This document shows positions 14,146 through 24,510 of a DNA stretch of 64,000 nucleotides, in pieces. The stretch is taken from NCBI GenBank assembly GCA_023053685.1, contig JALIGW010000005.1, forward strand, positions 47,023,242 through 47,087,241. Reading direction: 5' to 3'. A program made the position numbers and the translations under genes. The notes below the pieces were generated by a model, which ran no database searches, was not told the origin of the DNA, and saw nothing but the letters and a program-made list of their open reading frames with translations. Source of the stretch: Diadophis punctatus similis (Eukaryota; Chordata; Lepidosauria; Squamata; Dipsadidae). Within the stretch, counting starts at the first letter, position 1. Every line of letters begins with the position of its first letter.

Positions 14146-14820
14146 GATTCCTCTTCAAGGAACTCCTCAGGACCTTCAGCAAGGCCAGTATCCAACTTGA
14201 AACAATCCGAGTGACTTTATCCAACAGATGCTGCACAAATTCCTCTGCACATCCCTGTAAGAAGTTCTCTGTGCTCCCTTCACCCAAGAGGGCCTATCTT
14301 ACCTGAAACAAGGTTGCGGGATGACAATCTGCAGAGGCAATAAGGTTGGAGAACTACAGGAGTTTTACTGCCCTTAACTGCTACAAAGTAGACTTTAATA
14401 GCAGCTCTAACCCATATTCGTCTTTGTTGAAACACTCTAAACATATCTTCGCCCTATTCATCTCCCTCAGCTCCTTTGTAAATCACAGGAAGTGATGGGA
14501 TCCACAAGAGAAGAAATATCACACAGGCATGATCCGATCCATATGCTCACCCTTATATGTTCTGAATAGACTGTGCAGCAAACCTACAGGGATAACCCCA
14601 GCTCCTTCTGAATCTGCTTCAGGTCCATCAATCACTGTAAGGGAACCAATCTAATTGGTTCAGGCTCACTACAGTGGGTAGTAGCACCAGAGAATCTCAT
14701 AGAAATTAGGATATACTGTAATCCAACCATGACAAAGGGGATACCAAGAGCTACCCAAATTTATGATCAAATTACCAGTGCTCTGAAAGAAACAACAGAT
14801 CTGGAGTGTGACGGTTGTCC

Positions 14821-15086
14821 TGTTGGAATATTCATGACTGGGAGAGCCATGTGATTGAGTCAGCCAATCGGGCTGAAGTGTTATTTGAGCATGTCCAGAA
14901 ACTTAGCAAGAAGAAGGGTGTGGTTTAGTCTGTCTACCATTAAAGCTTGCTGTGAAAACATCTCAACATGTGATCTGAAACAAAGTGTGGTATTGTTAAT
15001 GTTTTATTCTACTTATAAAGAAGTTATTTGAATCAGCAAAATGCAGTTATCTTTTGAAGCTTCTGATTTATTGCGTAACTCTGACA
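14821..15086 (+). repeat. Copia 5' LTR
   Basis: 266 bp, from TGTTGGAATATT to AACTCTGACA. A TATAAA lies at 15014-15019 and may drive transcription; the U3/R/U5 borders are not defined by sequence alone. The left target duplication TGTCC directly precedes it. Confidence 0.95.
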
Positions 15087-15100
15087 GGTTATGGGCCCAG
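15087..15100 (+). other. Copia primer-binding site, initiator tRNA-Met anticodon arm
   Basis: GGTTATGGGCCCAG directly follows the 5' LTR. It is the exact complement of CTGGGCCCATAACC, the anticodon stem-loop sequence of metazoan initiator tRNA-Met, rather than of any tRNA 3' end. Drosophila copia primes with a 5' half-molecule of this tRNA cut in the anticodon loop, so the same mechanism is inferred here. The tRNA sequence is from memory. Confidence 0.88.
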
Positions 15101-15202
15101 GAATCGCTCAAGAAGTAAAATTAAAACTGCATTGTAATTTAAAGCTGATAAGAAGCTGTCTGTGTTGTTAAAGGAACAGGCAGAGAAGAAAAATAAAGCA
15201 GG

Positions 15203-18200
15203 ATGGCTGCTGCTATGGAATTTAAAGACAGTCCAATACCTAAATTGGGGAAGAAAAATTATTTAATTTCGGCTGCAAAAATGGAATGTTTTTTGAAAGC
15301 AAAAGAATTATGGGACATAGTAGCAGACCCCCCGCAAGTGCTTGGAGCAGCAGATCAAAAGGCTCATGACAAAGCTATGGCTTATCTTCTTTTAAGTCTG
15401 GGGGATGATCAATTCTTAAATGTAGCTGAATTAAAGTCTGCAAAAGAAATATGGCAGAAATTGAAAGCAGTACATGTCAATGTTTCTGCGTGTAATGTGG
15501 TCCAACTTTCAAGAAAGCTTTTCAGAATGAGTTTGCAGACAGGAGATTCTATGGAAGATCATTTAATGAAAATGCAGTCTAATTTTCTAGAATTGGAGCA
15601 ACGTGGAGTAAAGTTTCCAGAGTCCCAGAAAGTTTTATTAATATTAAATAGTTTGGATCAGAGCTGGGAGACTGTATCAGCTATTTTTGAAAGTAAGCCA
15701 GAAGCAGATTTGAATTTGGAGGCTTTGAAATCGTGTTTATTGAATGAATATGAGAAAAGGCTTTTCAGCCATGCTGATGGAAAATTCCATAGGCGGGGGC
15801 CCAACAAGGAGTACAGTGGAAACTTACAGCAAGTCTCCAGCAAAATTTTCCACAGGCTGCCTATCTCTAGCAACAGCCGAGGTGTCTGCAGACAAGAGGA
15901 AAGCAGAGGCAGGAGAGATCAAGTTACACAGCAACAATTCTTCAAGCAAGTTAAAAAAGCATGTTTCATTTGTGGAGAGACAAATCATCTGCAGAAAAGC
16001 TGTGCACAGAGAAGAAATATGCAAGACAAGAGACATTATTTGCAAGGACAGATTGCAGTTGCAAAAGTTTGTTATAATAACAATAGAGACAAATGGTTGA
16101 TTGACAGTGGGGCTAGTCAAACAATTGTTAATAATTCTGACTTATTTTCCAGATTTTTCCCAGGAAACAATGAAGAAGTGGCCTTAGCCAATGGTCAAAA
16201 GGCTAAAATCATTGGAAGAGGCGATGTGCAAATTCCATATTTGGACTCCAGGTTTACTGATGTGTTATGTGTACCTGAAATGGAGCATAATTTGTTAAGT
16301 GTGTCTAGTTTAGACAAGCAAGGTTATGAAACCACATTTGTTAATGGGAAGTGTATCATCCAAAGAAATGGGAATGTTTGTGCACAGGGCATAAAAGAGG
16401 ATAATCTTTATGTATTGCAGGGAGAAAAGGTTCCACATTATTCCCAGATATTTAAAAATGTAGCAGAACATAATTCATGTGTTCATCTTCTGCACAGACG
16501 ACTTGGTCATGCTAATTTTAAGGTTGTTCAACAAATGAAAGAATTTGCAGAAGGATTAGATTTGAAGGGATGTAAGGCATATTTGGATTGTGCAGTATGC
16601 AAAGCATCGAAATCCAAAGCATTCCCAGTGAGCAAGTTTAGCACAAGACAAACCACAAGAGCTCTAGAACTGGTTCATGCTGATTTAATTGGGCCTATGC
16701 AAGCCAGTTTGGGAGGAGCAAAGTATGCGCTGGTCATTGTGGATGACTACAGCAGGTTTGGGTTTTGCTACTTACTTAAGAGTAAAACAGAGGTGCTACA
16801 GCAATTTAAGCAATGGTTAAGTTTTGTAGAGAGAAGGTACAAACAACAGGTATGTCAGTTGCAAACTGACAGAGGTTCTGAATTTATGTCAACAAATTTT
16901 CAACAATGGTTGAGACAATTGGGAATAAGACACAGGCGCACAAATCCTTACACACCGGGGGAGAACGGAGTAGCTGAAAGGAGGAATGGTGTTTTGCAAA
17001 CAATGAAAGACTCATTACTGGAGGATTCTGGTATGAGCAGGTCATATTGGGGTGAAGCCATACTGACTGCCAATTATTTAGTAAATAGGTTGTGGAGTTC
17101 ATCCATCAATAATACTCCATATGCAATGCTATATGGGAGAAAGCCTTCTCTAGCACATTTAAAAATATTTGAAAGTACTGCATGGGTACATATTCCAAAG
17201 GCAATCAGAAGAAAGGGACAACAAAAGGCTAGAAAGCTCAGATTTGTGGGCTATGAGCCAGGCTCAAAAGGGTATCGCTTTAGTGATGGAAGTAAAAGGA
17301 TAGTGATTTCAAGGTCTGCTAGTTTTGCAGAACAAAATTGGAACAGAATTGATGCAAATTCTGAAAATGTCTCACTTAGTGACGGTGATCCACTTAGCGA
17401 CGGTGATCCACTTAGTGACAATAACTCATGTAATGATGGTGAATCATTTACTGAAGGTGTCAATGTTCAGGGAGGAGAGTCTGAACAAGATATGAAGCCA
17501 GAAAAGCTTGAAACACAAGTACAGGCAATGCCACGTAGGTCAGAGCGTAGGAACAGAGGGGTTCCGCCAGACAGGTATTCTGCCAGTAAAGTTAAAGTGT
17601 GTAATGTGTGGTATGAGCCAAGAAACTATAAGGAAGTATTGGCATTACCAAAAGTTGAACAAGAAAAGTGGAAGGAAGCCATGGATAAAGAGATGAAATC
17701 CATGGGCGATCATGAAGTGTTCACATCTATGACTTTGCCACAGGGTACGAAAGCTGTAGGATGTAAGTGGGTATACAAGAAAAAGGTATTACCCAATAAT
17801 GAAGTACAGTATAAGGCAAGATTGGTGGCACAAGGTTTTTCTCAATTAAAGAATGTGCACTATGATGAGGTGTTTGCACCAACTGTAAAAGGTGAGAGCA
17901 TAAGACTAGCACTGGCATTAGCATCAGCATACAGGCATAGAATTTGGCATTTTGATATAACCACTGCATTTCTCAATGCTGAATTAGAGGAAGAAATTTA
18001 TATGGTTCAAGCGCCAGGGTATGAAAATAAAAAACCTAACATGGTGTATAAATTGAACAAGGCCATTTATGGGCTGAAGCAGTCAGCCAGAAATTGGAAT
18101 ATCTGTCTAGATACTGCATTGAAAGGTCTTGGGTTCAAGAGTTGCAAAGCTGATGGTTGCATATACACTGGAAAGTTACAAGATGGGAATTGTCTACTAT

Positions 18201-19192
18201 TAGCATTTGTGGATGATCTTTGTTTCATTGCAAAGGATGTATCACAAGTTAAAGAATTTGCTAATAAGTTAGAAAAGAAATTTGAATTAAAGAATTTGGG
18301 AGAAATAAAGAATTATCTCGGTGTAGAGATACAAAAAACTGAAAAAGGTGGTTATATTCTCAGTCAAAGGAGAAAAATTGAACAATTATTAGAGAAATAT
18401 AACATGAAAGATTGTAATATTGCTCCTACACCTATGAGCACAGATTTTTACAATAGTTTGGGTGAGGACAAAAGTGAAGCCTGTGATCAGGAGATATATC
18501 ACTCTGCAATAGGGAGTCTGTTATATCTGTCACAGTGGTCCAGACCAGACATAGCTTGTGCAGTGAGCATCTTAAGTCGCTTTACTGCTACACCTACAAA
18601 GTTGCATTGGATGGGTGTGAAAAGAATTCTCAGGTATTTGAAGGGAACTGTGAATTTAGGTCTTCAAATAAAGGTCACTGAAGAATTAAAATTGAAATGT
18701 TATGTTGATAGTGATTATGCAAATGATGTAAAAACCAGAAAGTCTAATTCTGGAATTGTAATATTGTTTGGAGGGGCTTTAATTGGTTGGAAGTCCAGAA
18801 AACAAACAACGGTTGCTATTTCAACTGCTGAAGCAGAGTTTATTGCATTGTCTGAGTTATGTTCTGAAGTAGTTTGGTATGTACAGTTGTTACAAGATTT
18901 AAATGTAAATGTAAATGAAGCTGTAACTGTTTATGAAGATAATGCTGCTTGTATAAAAATGGCAACAGGTGACAGAGTGAAGAACAGAAGTAAACATGTG
19001 GACATTAAGTATTGTAATGTCAGGGAAGCTGTAAAAGAAAAATTAATAAGTTTACATCATTGTTCTTCAGAGGATAATTTAGCAGACATGATGACCAAAC
19101 TATTGGGTGGTGTCCATTACAGGAAATGTTTAAATCCAATAGGTCTGATGTCTCTCCCAGTAATGAAGGGAGGAGTGTTGGAATATTCATGA
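15203..19192 (+). CDS. Copia Gag-Pol polyprotein (intact)
   Basis: A single 1329-residue frame without stops. Domains in order: copia-type Gag (about 10-190); CCHC zinc knuckle CFICGETNHLQKSC (254-267); aspartic protease DSGA (301-304); integrase with HHCC zinc site (H431, H436, C463, C466) and a DDE core inferred as D493, D556 and E592, 35 residues between the last two; reverse transcriptase with D918 (HFDITTAFLN) and FVDD (1002-1005, where YVDD is usual); RNase H with D1169, E1210 and D1246. Together these package, process, copy and integrate the element. Gag and Pol share one frame, so no frameshift is needed. An 18-bp in-frame tandem repeat (LSDGDP, about 725-738) lies between integrase and RT. 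The frame ends 17 bp inside the 3' LTR. All key motifs are intact, so it could be active. Confidence 0.95.
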   Translation: MAAAMEFKDSPIPKLGKKNYLISAAKMECFLKAKELWDIVADPPQVLGAADQKAHDKAMAYLLLSLGDDQFLNVAELKSAKEIWQKLKAVHVNVSACNVVQLSRKLFRMSLQTGDSMEDHLMKMQSNFLELEQRGVKFPESQKVLLILNSLDQSWETVSAIFESKPEADLNLEALKSCLLNEYEKRLFSHADGKFHRRGPNKEYSGNLQQVSSKIFHRLPISSNSRGVCRQEESRGRRDQVTQQQFFKQVKKACFICGETNHLQKSCAQRRNMQDKRHYLQGQIAVAKVCYNNNRDKWLIDSGASQTIVNNSDLFSRFFPGNNEEVALANGQKAKIIGRGDVQIPYLDSRFTDVLCVPEMEHNLLSVSSLDKQGYETTFVNGKCIIQRNGNVCAQGIKEDNLYVLQGEKVPHYSQIFKNVAEHNSCVHLLHRRLGHANFKVVQQMKEFAEGLDLKGCKAYLDCAVCKASKSKAFPVSKFSTRQTTRALELVHADLIGPMQASLGGAKYALVIVDDYSRFGFCYLLKSKTEVLQQFKQWLSFVERRYKQQVCQLQTDRGSEFMSTNFQQWLRQLGIRHRRTNPYTPGENGVAERRNGVLQTMKDSLLEDSGMSRSYWGEAILTANYLVNRLWSSSINNTPYAMLYGRKPSLAHLKIFESTAWVHIPKAIRRKGQQKARKLRFVGYEPGSKGYRFSDGSKRIVISRSASFAEQNWNRIDANSENVSLSDGDPLSDGDPLSDNNSCNDGESFTEGVNVQGGESEQDMKPEKLETQVQAMPRRSERRNRGVPPDRYSASKVKVCNVWYEPRNYKEVLALPKVEQEKWKEAMDKEMKSMGDHEVFTSMTLPQGTKAVGCKWVYKKKVLPNNEVQYKARLVAQGFSQLKNVHYDEVFAPTVKGESIRLALALASAYRHRIWHFDITTAFLNAELEEEIYMVQAPGYENKKPNMVYKLNKAIYGLKQSARNWNICLDTALKGLGFKSCKADGCIYTGKLQDGNCLLLAFVDDLCFIAKDVSQVKEFANKLEKKFELKNLGEIKNYLGVEIQKTEKGGYILSQRRKIEQLLEKYNMKDCNIAPTPMSTDFYNSLGEDKSEACDQEIYHSAIGSLLYLSQWSRPDIACAVSILSRFTATPTKLHWMGVKRILRYLKGTVNLGLQIKVTEELKLKCYVDSDYANDVKTRKSNSGIVILFGGALIGWKSRKQTTVAISTAEAEFIALSELCSEVVWYVQLLQDLNVNVNEAVTVYEDNAACIKMATGDRVKNRSKHVDIKYCNVREAVKEKLISLHHCSSEDNLADMMTKLLGGVHYRKCLNPIGLMSLPVMKGGVLEYS
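19163..19175 (+). other. Copia polypurine tract
   Basis: ATGAAGGGAGGAG lies immediately before the 3' LTR, where plus-strand DNA synthesis is primed. It is still inside the Gag-Pol frame. Confidence 0.8.
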
Positions 19193-19441
19193 CTGGGAGA
19201 GCCATGTGATTGAGTCAGCCAATCGGGCTGAAGTGTTATTTGAGCATGTCCAGAAACTTAGCAAGAAGAAGGGTGTGGTTTAGTCTGTCCACCATTAAAG
19301 CTTGCTGTGAAAACATCTCAACATGTGATCTGAAACAAAGTGTGGTATTGTTAATGTTTTATTCTACTTATAAAGAAGTTATTTGAATCAGCAAAATGCA
19401 GTTATCTTTTGAAGCTTCTGATTTATTGCGTAACTCTGACA
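19176..19441 (+). repeat. Copia 3' LTR
   Basis: 266 bp, identical to the 5' LTR except for one transition (CTGTCCACC versus CTGTCTACC). It is followed directly by the right target duplication TGTCC at 19442-19446. Confidence 0.95.
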
Positions 19442-19868
19442 TGTCCTTAGTTGAGCTCTGGACAACTTGGATTAGCCCATAGCTGCCATGGTACCAATGA
19501 ATTCCCAGACCCATTCCTAGGGAAAGCATATTGAAGTCCCCTAGAACCACAAGACTGATAAACTCTATTATCAACCCATAAATGAAGTCAAATAGCTCAG
19601 GCAGGGAAGTAGCTATGTAGCAGGGAGGTTGGTACAATAGCAACAATCCCAACTGATCCCCAGAATCCAGCTAATGAACAGGATCTCACAACTATGGATT
19701 TGTGGCCAGGCCCCTGAAAGCCATAAATACCACAACCTCATCTTTGCCCCTGAGTTTCAGCTGATGCTACACTTGAAATACAGCTGAGCAACTTTCAAAA
19801 AGAACAACCCCTCCTTCAGAATCCATCCAGGTTTCAGCAATATATGCCAGGTCAGCTTTCTCATGATC

Positions 19869-20105
19869 AAAGCCCTAGTGGTGCAGTGATTAAAATGCAG
19901 TATTGCAGGCAACTGTGACCACAGCCTGGAGTTGGATACTGATGGCGCTCAAGGTTGACTCAGCCAACCATCCTTCCAAGGACAGTAAAATGAGGATCCA
20001 TACTGTTGGAGGCAATATGCAAATAATGCTTCTACACTGTAAACCACCTAGAGAGTGCAGTAAAGCACTATGGGTGGTATATAAGTCTAAATGCTATTGC
20101 TTTAT
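19869..20105 (+). mobile_element. Sauria-type tRNA-derived SINE
   Basis: It begins CCCTAGTGGTGCAGTG (degraded A box) and contains the family landmarks GCTCAAGGTTGACTCAGCC, AAATGAGGATCC and GTATATAAGTCTAAATGC. The SINE at 25061-25277 gives the same pattern with fewer changes. Confidence 0.85.
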
Positions 20106-20866
20106 TACAAAATGAAATTCAATGGTGAAAAAAGTAAGGTTCTACATTTAGGCAAAAAAAACAAAATGCACAGGTATAGTATATGTGGTACCTCACTCAA
20201 TAATAGTAACTGTGAGAGGGATCTTGGAGTCTTAGTGGACAACCATTTAAATATGAGCCAGCAGTGTGCAGCAGCTGCCAAAAAAGCCAAAACAGACTGC
20301 ATAAACAGAGGATAGAATCAAGATCACGTGAAGTATTAATACCACTTTATAATGCCTTGGTAAGGCCACACTTGGAATACTGCATCCAGTTTTGGTTGCC
20401 ACGATGTAAAAAAGATGTGGAGACTCTAGAAAGAGTGCAGAGAAGAGCAACAAAGTTGATTAGGGGACTGGAGGCTAAAACATATGAAGAATGGCTGCAG
20501 GAACTGGGTATGTCTAGTTTAATGAAAAGAAGGACTAGGGGAGACATGATAGCAGTGTTCCAATATCTCAGGGGTTGCCACAAAGAAGAGGGAGTCAACC
20601 TATTCTCCAAAGCACCTGAGGGCAGGACAAGAAGCAATGGTGAAAACTAATCAAGGAGAGAAGCAATCTAGAATTAAGGAGAAATTTCCTGACAGTTAGA
20701 ACAATTAATCAGTGGAACAACTTGCCTCCAGAAGTTGTGAATGCTCCAACACTGGAAGTTTTTAAGAAGATATTGGATAATCATTTGTCTGAAGTGGTGT
20801 AGGGTTGGACTAGAAGACCTACAAGATCCCTTCCAACTGTGTTATTCTGTTTTCTGTTTTCTGCTT
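20100..20866 (+). mobile_element. CR1 LINE 3' end (classical amniote CR1)
   Basis: Encodes the C-terminal part of CR1 ORF2: [63 protein letters not shown] and [18 protein letters not shown]. The 3' UTR ends in CAAGATCCCTTCC followed by TATTCTGTTTTCTG, the CR1 terminal repeat. A frameshift near 20305 and an early stop at 20650 show that it is dead. It follows a SINE directly. This is a different subfamily from the (AAAT)n-tailed copies in this window. Confidence 0.9.
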
Positions 20867-20889
20867 TTGTTAAATCATTGAATGAGGGA

Positions 20890-21256
20890 GGTATTATTAC
20901 AGACTGATCTAGCATTCAGAGCAGCAACAGGCGGCGAGGACCACTGAAGGTCCATTGAGATCAAGGAACTGCAGAACCATTGTTACAAGACAACAGTTCT
21001 GCTGTCCCAAAGAGTAACCCAACCGCAAGAGTAACCCAATACTTCCATATCTCCATTATTGAGGTGGATGTATTCACTCTCTCTCTGTCTGCTTGAGGTT
21101 TGTATATTTTTGGTTTTAATCATCTTCATTTTGTTGCTAATTTTTCCTATATTTAAATGTCTGTTTTTATATATGTATTCTTTTTTACTAACTCTTGTAA
21201 TGCTGCCCAGAGTCACTTCTCATGAGGTGAGTGCCTATATAAATTTAATAAATAGC
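20890..21256 (+). mobile_element. L2-like LINE 3' UTR fragment
   Basis: It ends GCTGCCCAGAGTCACTTCTC ... CTATATAAATTTAATAAAT, the L2-type 3' terminus common in squamate genomes, preceded by T-rich UTR-like DNA. No coding remnant is visible. The left border is uncertain. Confidence 0.5.
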
Positions 21257-22040
21257 TAATACCTATGATACCTATGAACTGACTCCATTCACCCTCAGAA
21301 CCAATCCTCTCAGAAGGACCAAGAACAAGAACTTCCTAGAGCTCTCATCCGCTATCCCTGGGGTGGAAGCTGAACCCCCTCCCAAGGCACTTCAGCTTTA
21401 CCAGCTCTCAGCACCAGTAGGAATCCAGCCAACACCTTTCCACATACCACAGAACACTACATTCATTATAATACATTACAGCACATTCATACACACAAAC
21501 ACACAGGGGCTCCCACTAGTTGCTGCCATTCACCCACTACCAATTCCTCTCCTGGCTCTCAGTCAAAAGAAGGAAACAGTCACCACACAAGGCACTTAAA
21601 AGAGATGAGAACACTTTTTTTTTCATTCCTTCGGTCTCCTCAGGGCTACTCAAAGAAGAGGCAAAGGAGACATGGGGTGGGAGGGAGAGGGAAGGTGATT
21701 CTGCAGAAGGCTGCCACTCTACTGTTTCTGCCCCCCCCCCCAAACCCAGTCAGCACTCATAATGCCAAGTCCCCAGCAAAGAAGAATAAGATCTTAATGT
21801 AGTTAGGTCGTTAGGTTAGAGAAATAATATGTCACAACTTTTAAGGACTGGCAGACACTGAGCTTCAGAAATAGTACAAAGTAACTCCAGAGGAAACCTA
21901 TGGAGTTGGCATTTTGGAGAGTTTTGATTCGTTGTAGAGCAGATTAGAGCTTGTCCACATAATAGCAACTGCTCTGAATTAAAATAATCAGATTTACCCT
22001 GAAGTTCGGGGTTTCTTTACATTTCGAGAACAATTCTATA
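21257..22040. other. Intron 4, no recognisable feature
   Basis: Mixed sequence with a C-run near 21730 and short open frames of low complexity. No domain, splice pattern or repeat family recognised; it may include degraded LINE sequence. Confidence 0.4.
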
Positions 22041-22043
22041 GGC

Positions 22044-22272
22044 AACAGCAGTGGCAATAGCACTTAGACATATACTGCTTCACAATGCTTTACAGCACTC
22101 TCTAAGCAGTTTACAGAGTCACAGCATATTGTCCCCAACAATCTGAGTCCTCATTTTACTGACTTCAAAAGGATGGAAGGCTACCTTGAGCAGGTCAGAA
22201 TTGAACTCCTCGAGTGAGCAGTGAGTTACCCTGCAGTAATGCATTCTAACCACTGCACTACCACAGCTCTTA
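22044..22272 (-). mobile_element. Sauria-type SINE, minus strand
   Basis: The reverse complement contains GAGAGTGCTGTAAAGCATTG, GTTGGGGACAATATGCTGTG and the tRNA-like head (AGTGCAGTGGTTAGAATG). It is diverged from the other copies. Confidence 0.8.
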
Positions 22273-22451
22273 TATATAGTGGGGAAGAAGCCACTGAATA
22301 CAATGGCTTCTTTCCCTATACTTAATACCAACCTGACATCAATGAGGAGAAAGGATTCACATTATTGGTATTACATAGGTAGTGTGAAGTCCTTATATAT
22401 GTAAAGTCATGAATATTAAAAATCATAACAAAATAATGATGATGAAGATGA

Positions 22452-22534
22452 AGATGATAATTGATTTATTTTATTTTTATTTATTTATTTTATTTATTAT
22501 GGTTCTTCTATGCCGCCCTACTCCCGAGGGAGTA
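22452..22534 (-). mobile_element. Short LINE 3' tail fragment
   Basis: A (TTTAT)n-rich stretch followed by CTATGCCGCCCTACTCCCGA. On the minus strand this is the same 3' end type as at 31777-32275, truncated to about 80 bp. Confidence 0.5.
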
Positions 22535-22971
22535 TTTTTATTTACATTATTTTATTAACACTAATAAATAATTGAGTCTTCTGTCTTGCTTATTGACAAT
22601 TGTTAAGCACCTACCACATAACACACACACACCCAAACTTAACAACCGTCGATAAGAGACACACACAAAAAAAGTCTGGAGATTGGATGATAGGAATCCT
22701 AAATGCAATCCCAAAACATCTGGAAAACCATCTGAACACAGCATTGATAAAAAATCACTATCTATCAATAGCAAAAAGCAGATTTATCTGGAACAACTTA
22801 CATCCTGTGACAATATCTTTAATATCATCAAAAAAACAATATCTGCCTATCTCAGGTCCTTGAGAAGGACCCAATAGGTGGATAAAAATGCCAAATCCAG
22901 TCTAAACATCTGGCTGACTGTGTGAACAACCATAATAATAATTTCATACATATTGTACTTGCCATAACATA

Positions 22972-23182
22972 TGAAAGGATTTTTGATCTAGTGGTTAAGG
23001 CACCGAGCTAGAAAAGAAGAGACTTTGCGTTCAAGTCCTGCCTTAGCCATGAAAGCCAGTTGGGTAACCTTGGGCCATTCATTCTTTCGCAGCCCAATTC
23101 ACCTCACAGGGTTGTTGTTGTGGGGAAAACAGGAAGTACGTTGGATATGTTCACTGCCTTGAGTTATTTGTAAAAATAATAA
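22972..23182 (+). mobile_element. tRNA-derived SINE, MIR-like, with tandem tails
   Basis: It has an A-box-like TCTAGTGGTTAAGGC, a B-box-like GCGTTCAAGTCCTG (23027-23040), a core with ACCTTGGGCCATTCA, and CCTCACAGGGTTGTTGTTGT. It is not of the Sauria type. It runs directly into the tetranucleotide arrays at 23183-23311. Confidence 0.7.
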
Positions 23183-23264
23183 AGGCAGGCAGGCAGGCAG
23201 GCAATAAATGAATGAATGAATGAATGAATGAATGAATGAATGAATGAATGAATGAATGAATGAA

Positions 23265-23311
<47 letters not shown>
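23183..23311. repeat. Compound microsatellite (GGCA)n (TGAA)n (AAAT)n
   Basis: Three tetranucleotide arrays in succession, about 20, 60 and 48 bp, at the 3' end of the SINE. Open frames across it are repeat translations only. Confidence 0.95.
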
Positions 23312-23312
<1 letters not shown>

Positions 23313-24510
23313 ATAGGCGTATGTGAGTCATTTTATGAATATTTTGAATAATCCATTGAATAACCTGGATCATCTAACAACCCACTTTCCTCCACACTGA
23401 TCCCCATGGGTACGTATTTCCCTCAGATGATGAAGCAACATACATTGTATTGATTTGGTAAAACTGGGACTGAATTGATACCAAAGAATGGTTGAATTAA
23501 AATGAAAGCTTGCATTATCCACCCTACACTGTACCCAGCATAAAAATCACTAAATGTGACAACAGACTCTTTAAACTGACACCCTAAACAAACTAACATC
23601 AGCCAAAATTTGGTTGTTTAGCCAAAAGCCATAAAACGTGTACCCTTAAACAAAGGGAAAAAACAAACGCAGCATAAATAATAATCCCAGTCACAGCATT
23701 CATAATAAATAACATTCTTTTAAGGAAACTGAAATCTAATTTTAGTGATTGACATAAGAAACAATGCAATTCCCTTGGAAGAAAGACATTCTTATATATA
23801 GAAACAAGAAATATAATATTCCAAAGAACACCAAGTACCAGATCATTGTTTTTCTTTTAAAAAAAACAAATATAGAGAATAGAACTCCAAAAAGTTCTAA
23901 GCTTCTGATTGGTCACGAAAACACAATACAATCTGCATTCATAGGCAACATTGTCATTGCATCCTTCGAAACTCATAAATGAAATTATCTGGGAACAATA
24001 CATGGTATTTCTAATGCAGAAGCAAATAGAAGTCTTCTGTCTCAAAACAGTCTTAGTTTATTCACTCATCTCAGACTCAGTTCAACACAGCTCATTCTTA
24101 CATCAGTAAACAAATTGTATGTAGTATAAAATGGCCATTAATCTCTTTTTGAGTTATCTGATCATTTTCATTTTAGCTGTAGCTGATCTGTTAAAGGCCA
24201 AGCTGTCAGGAATAATGAAAGTTCTAGTCTAAAACATCTGGAGTACATCAAGTTGAGAAATGCCTTATTAAAAGAGTGTCTTCCTTTATACCAGCCTGCT
24301 CATTTCTGATTGAAAGTATCAAAGAAAACCAGGGGGAAAACATTATTGATTATAAGGCCAATTTTATAGAATTCCCTCTCCTCTTTATCACCATAAAACT
24401 TTTCTCTTAAGCATTCTGAGAATAAGAACTTTTTCCCAAAAAATTTCTTCATGGCATTTTTGTTCTTTGTTTACTGGTAATAGAGTGGTATACGCTATTC
24501 CTGCTGTTTA
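23312..24510. other. Intron 4, no recognisable feature
   Basis: AT-rich DNA without coding, splice or repeat signal recognised. Confidence 0.45.

Larger units (their letters stand above)
14821..19441 (+). mobile_element. Complete Ty1/copia LTR retrotransposon
   Basis: A 4621-bp element has two 266-bp LTRs (TG...CA termini), a primer-binding site, one Gag-Pol frame and a polypurine tract. Perfect 5-bp duplications of TGTCC flank it at 14816-14820 and 19442-19446. Aligned by eye, the LTRs differ at one base (T at about 14936, C in the 3' copy), so the insertion is young. It sits on the plus strand, antisense to Pax3, inside the L2 remnant in Pax3 intron 4. The order protease-integrase-RT-RNase H is diagnostic of Ty1/copia. 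Confidence 0.97.
11205..19868 (-). mobile_element. L2 LINE, old, minus strand, split by later insertions
   Basis: Pieces of one L2 ORF2 can be read on the minus strand despite frameshifts and stops. The endonuclease part (VVLGDFNM) is at about 19447-19650. RT fingers (IDSFQSGFRHGYGMETT, then FNTIDHGTLLDQL) are at about 13680-13830. The degraded YADD region (HANDIQFYVSIPGEL) is at about 12000-12070. A 3' UTR with the L2-type end ACTCTGGGTAACA is near 11250-11290. Order and spacing make sense only if the CR1-clade LINE (12175-13613), the MITE (11625-11820) and the copia element are later insertions. Between the pieces, 14150-14815 and 19650-19868 are degraded L2 sequence. The outer borders are approximate. 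Confidence 0.8.

Noticed and set aside
15203..19192. Host-domesticated gene
   Set aside because: Near-identical LTRs, perfect target duplications, PBS and polypurine tract show an ordinary retrotransposon, not a domesticated gene.
14821..19441. Endogenous retrovirus
   Set aside because: Integrase precedes reverse transcriptase, there is no envelope-like frame, and the zinc knuckle and PBS are of copia type.
22981..23045. tRNA gene from A- and B-box-like motifs
   Set aside because: The sequence does not fold as a tRNA with a proper anticodon arm and continues as a SINE body; the same applies to 19869, 25061 and 50034.
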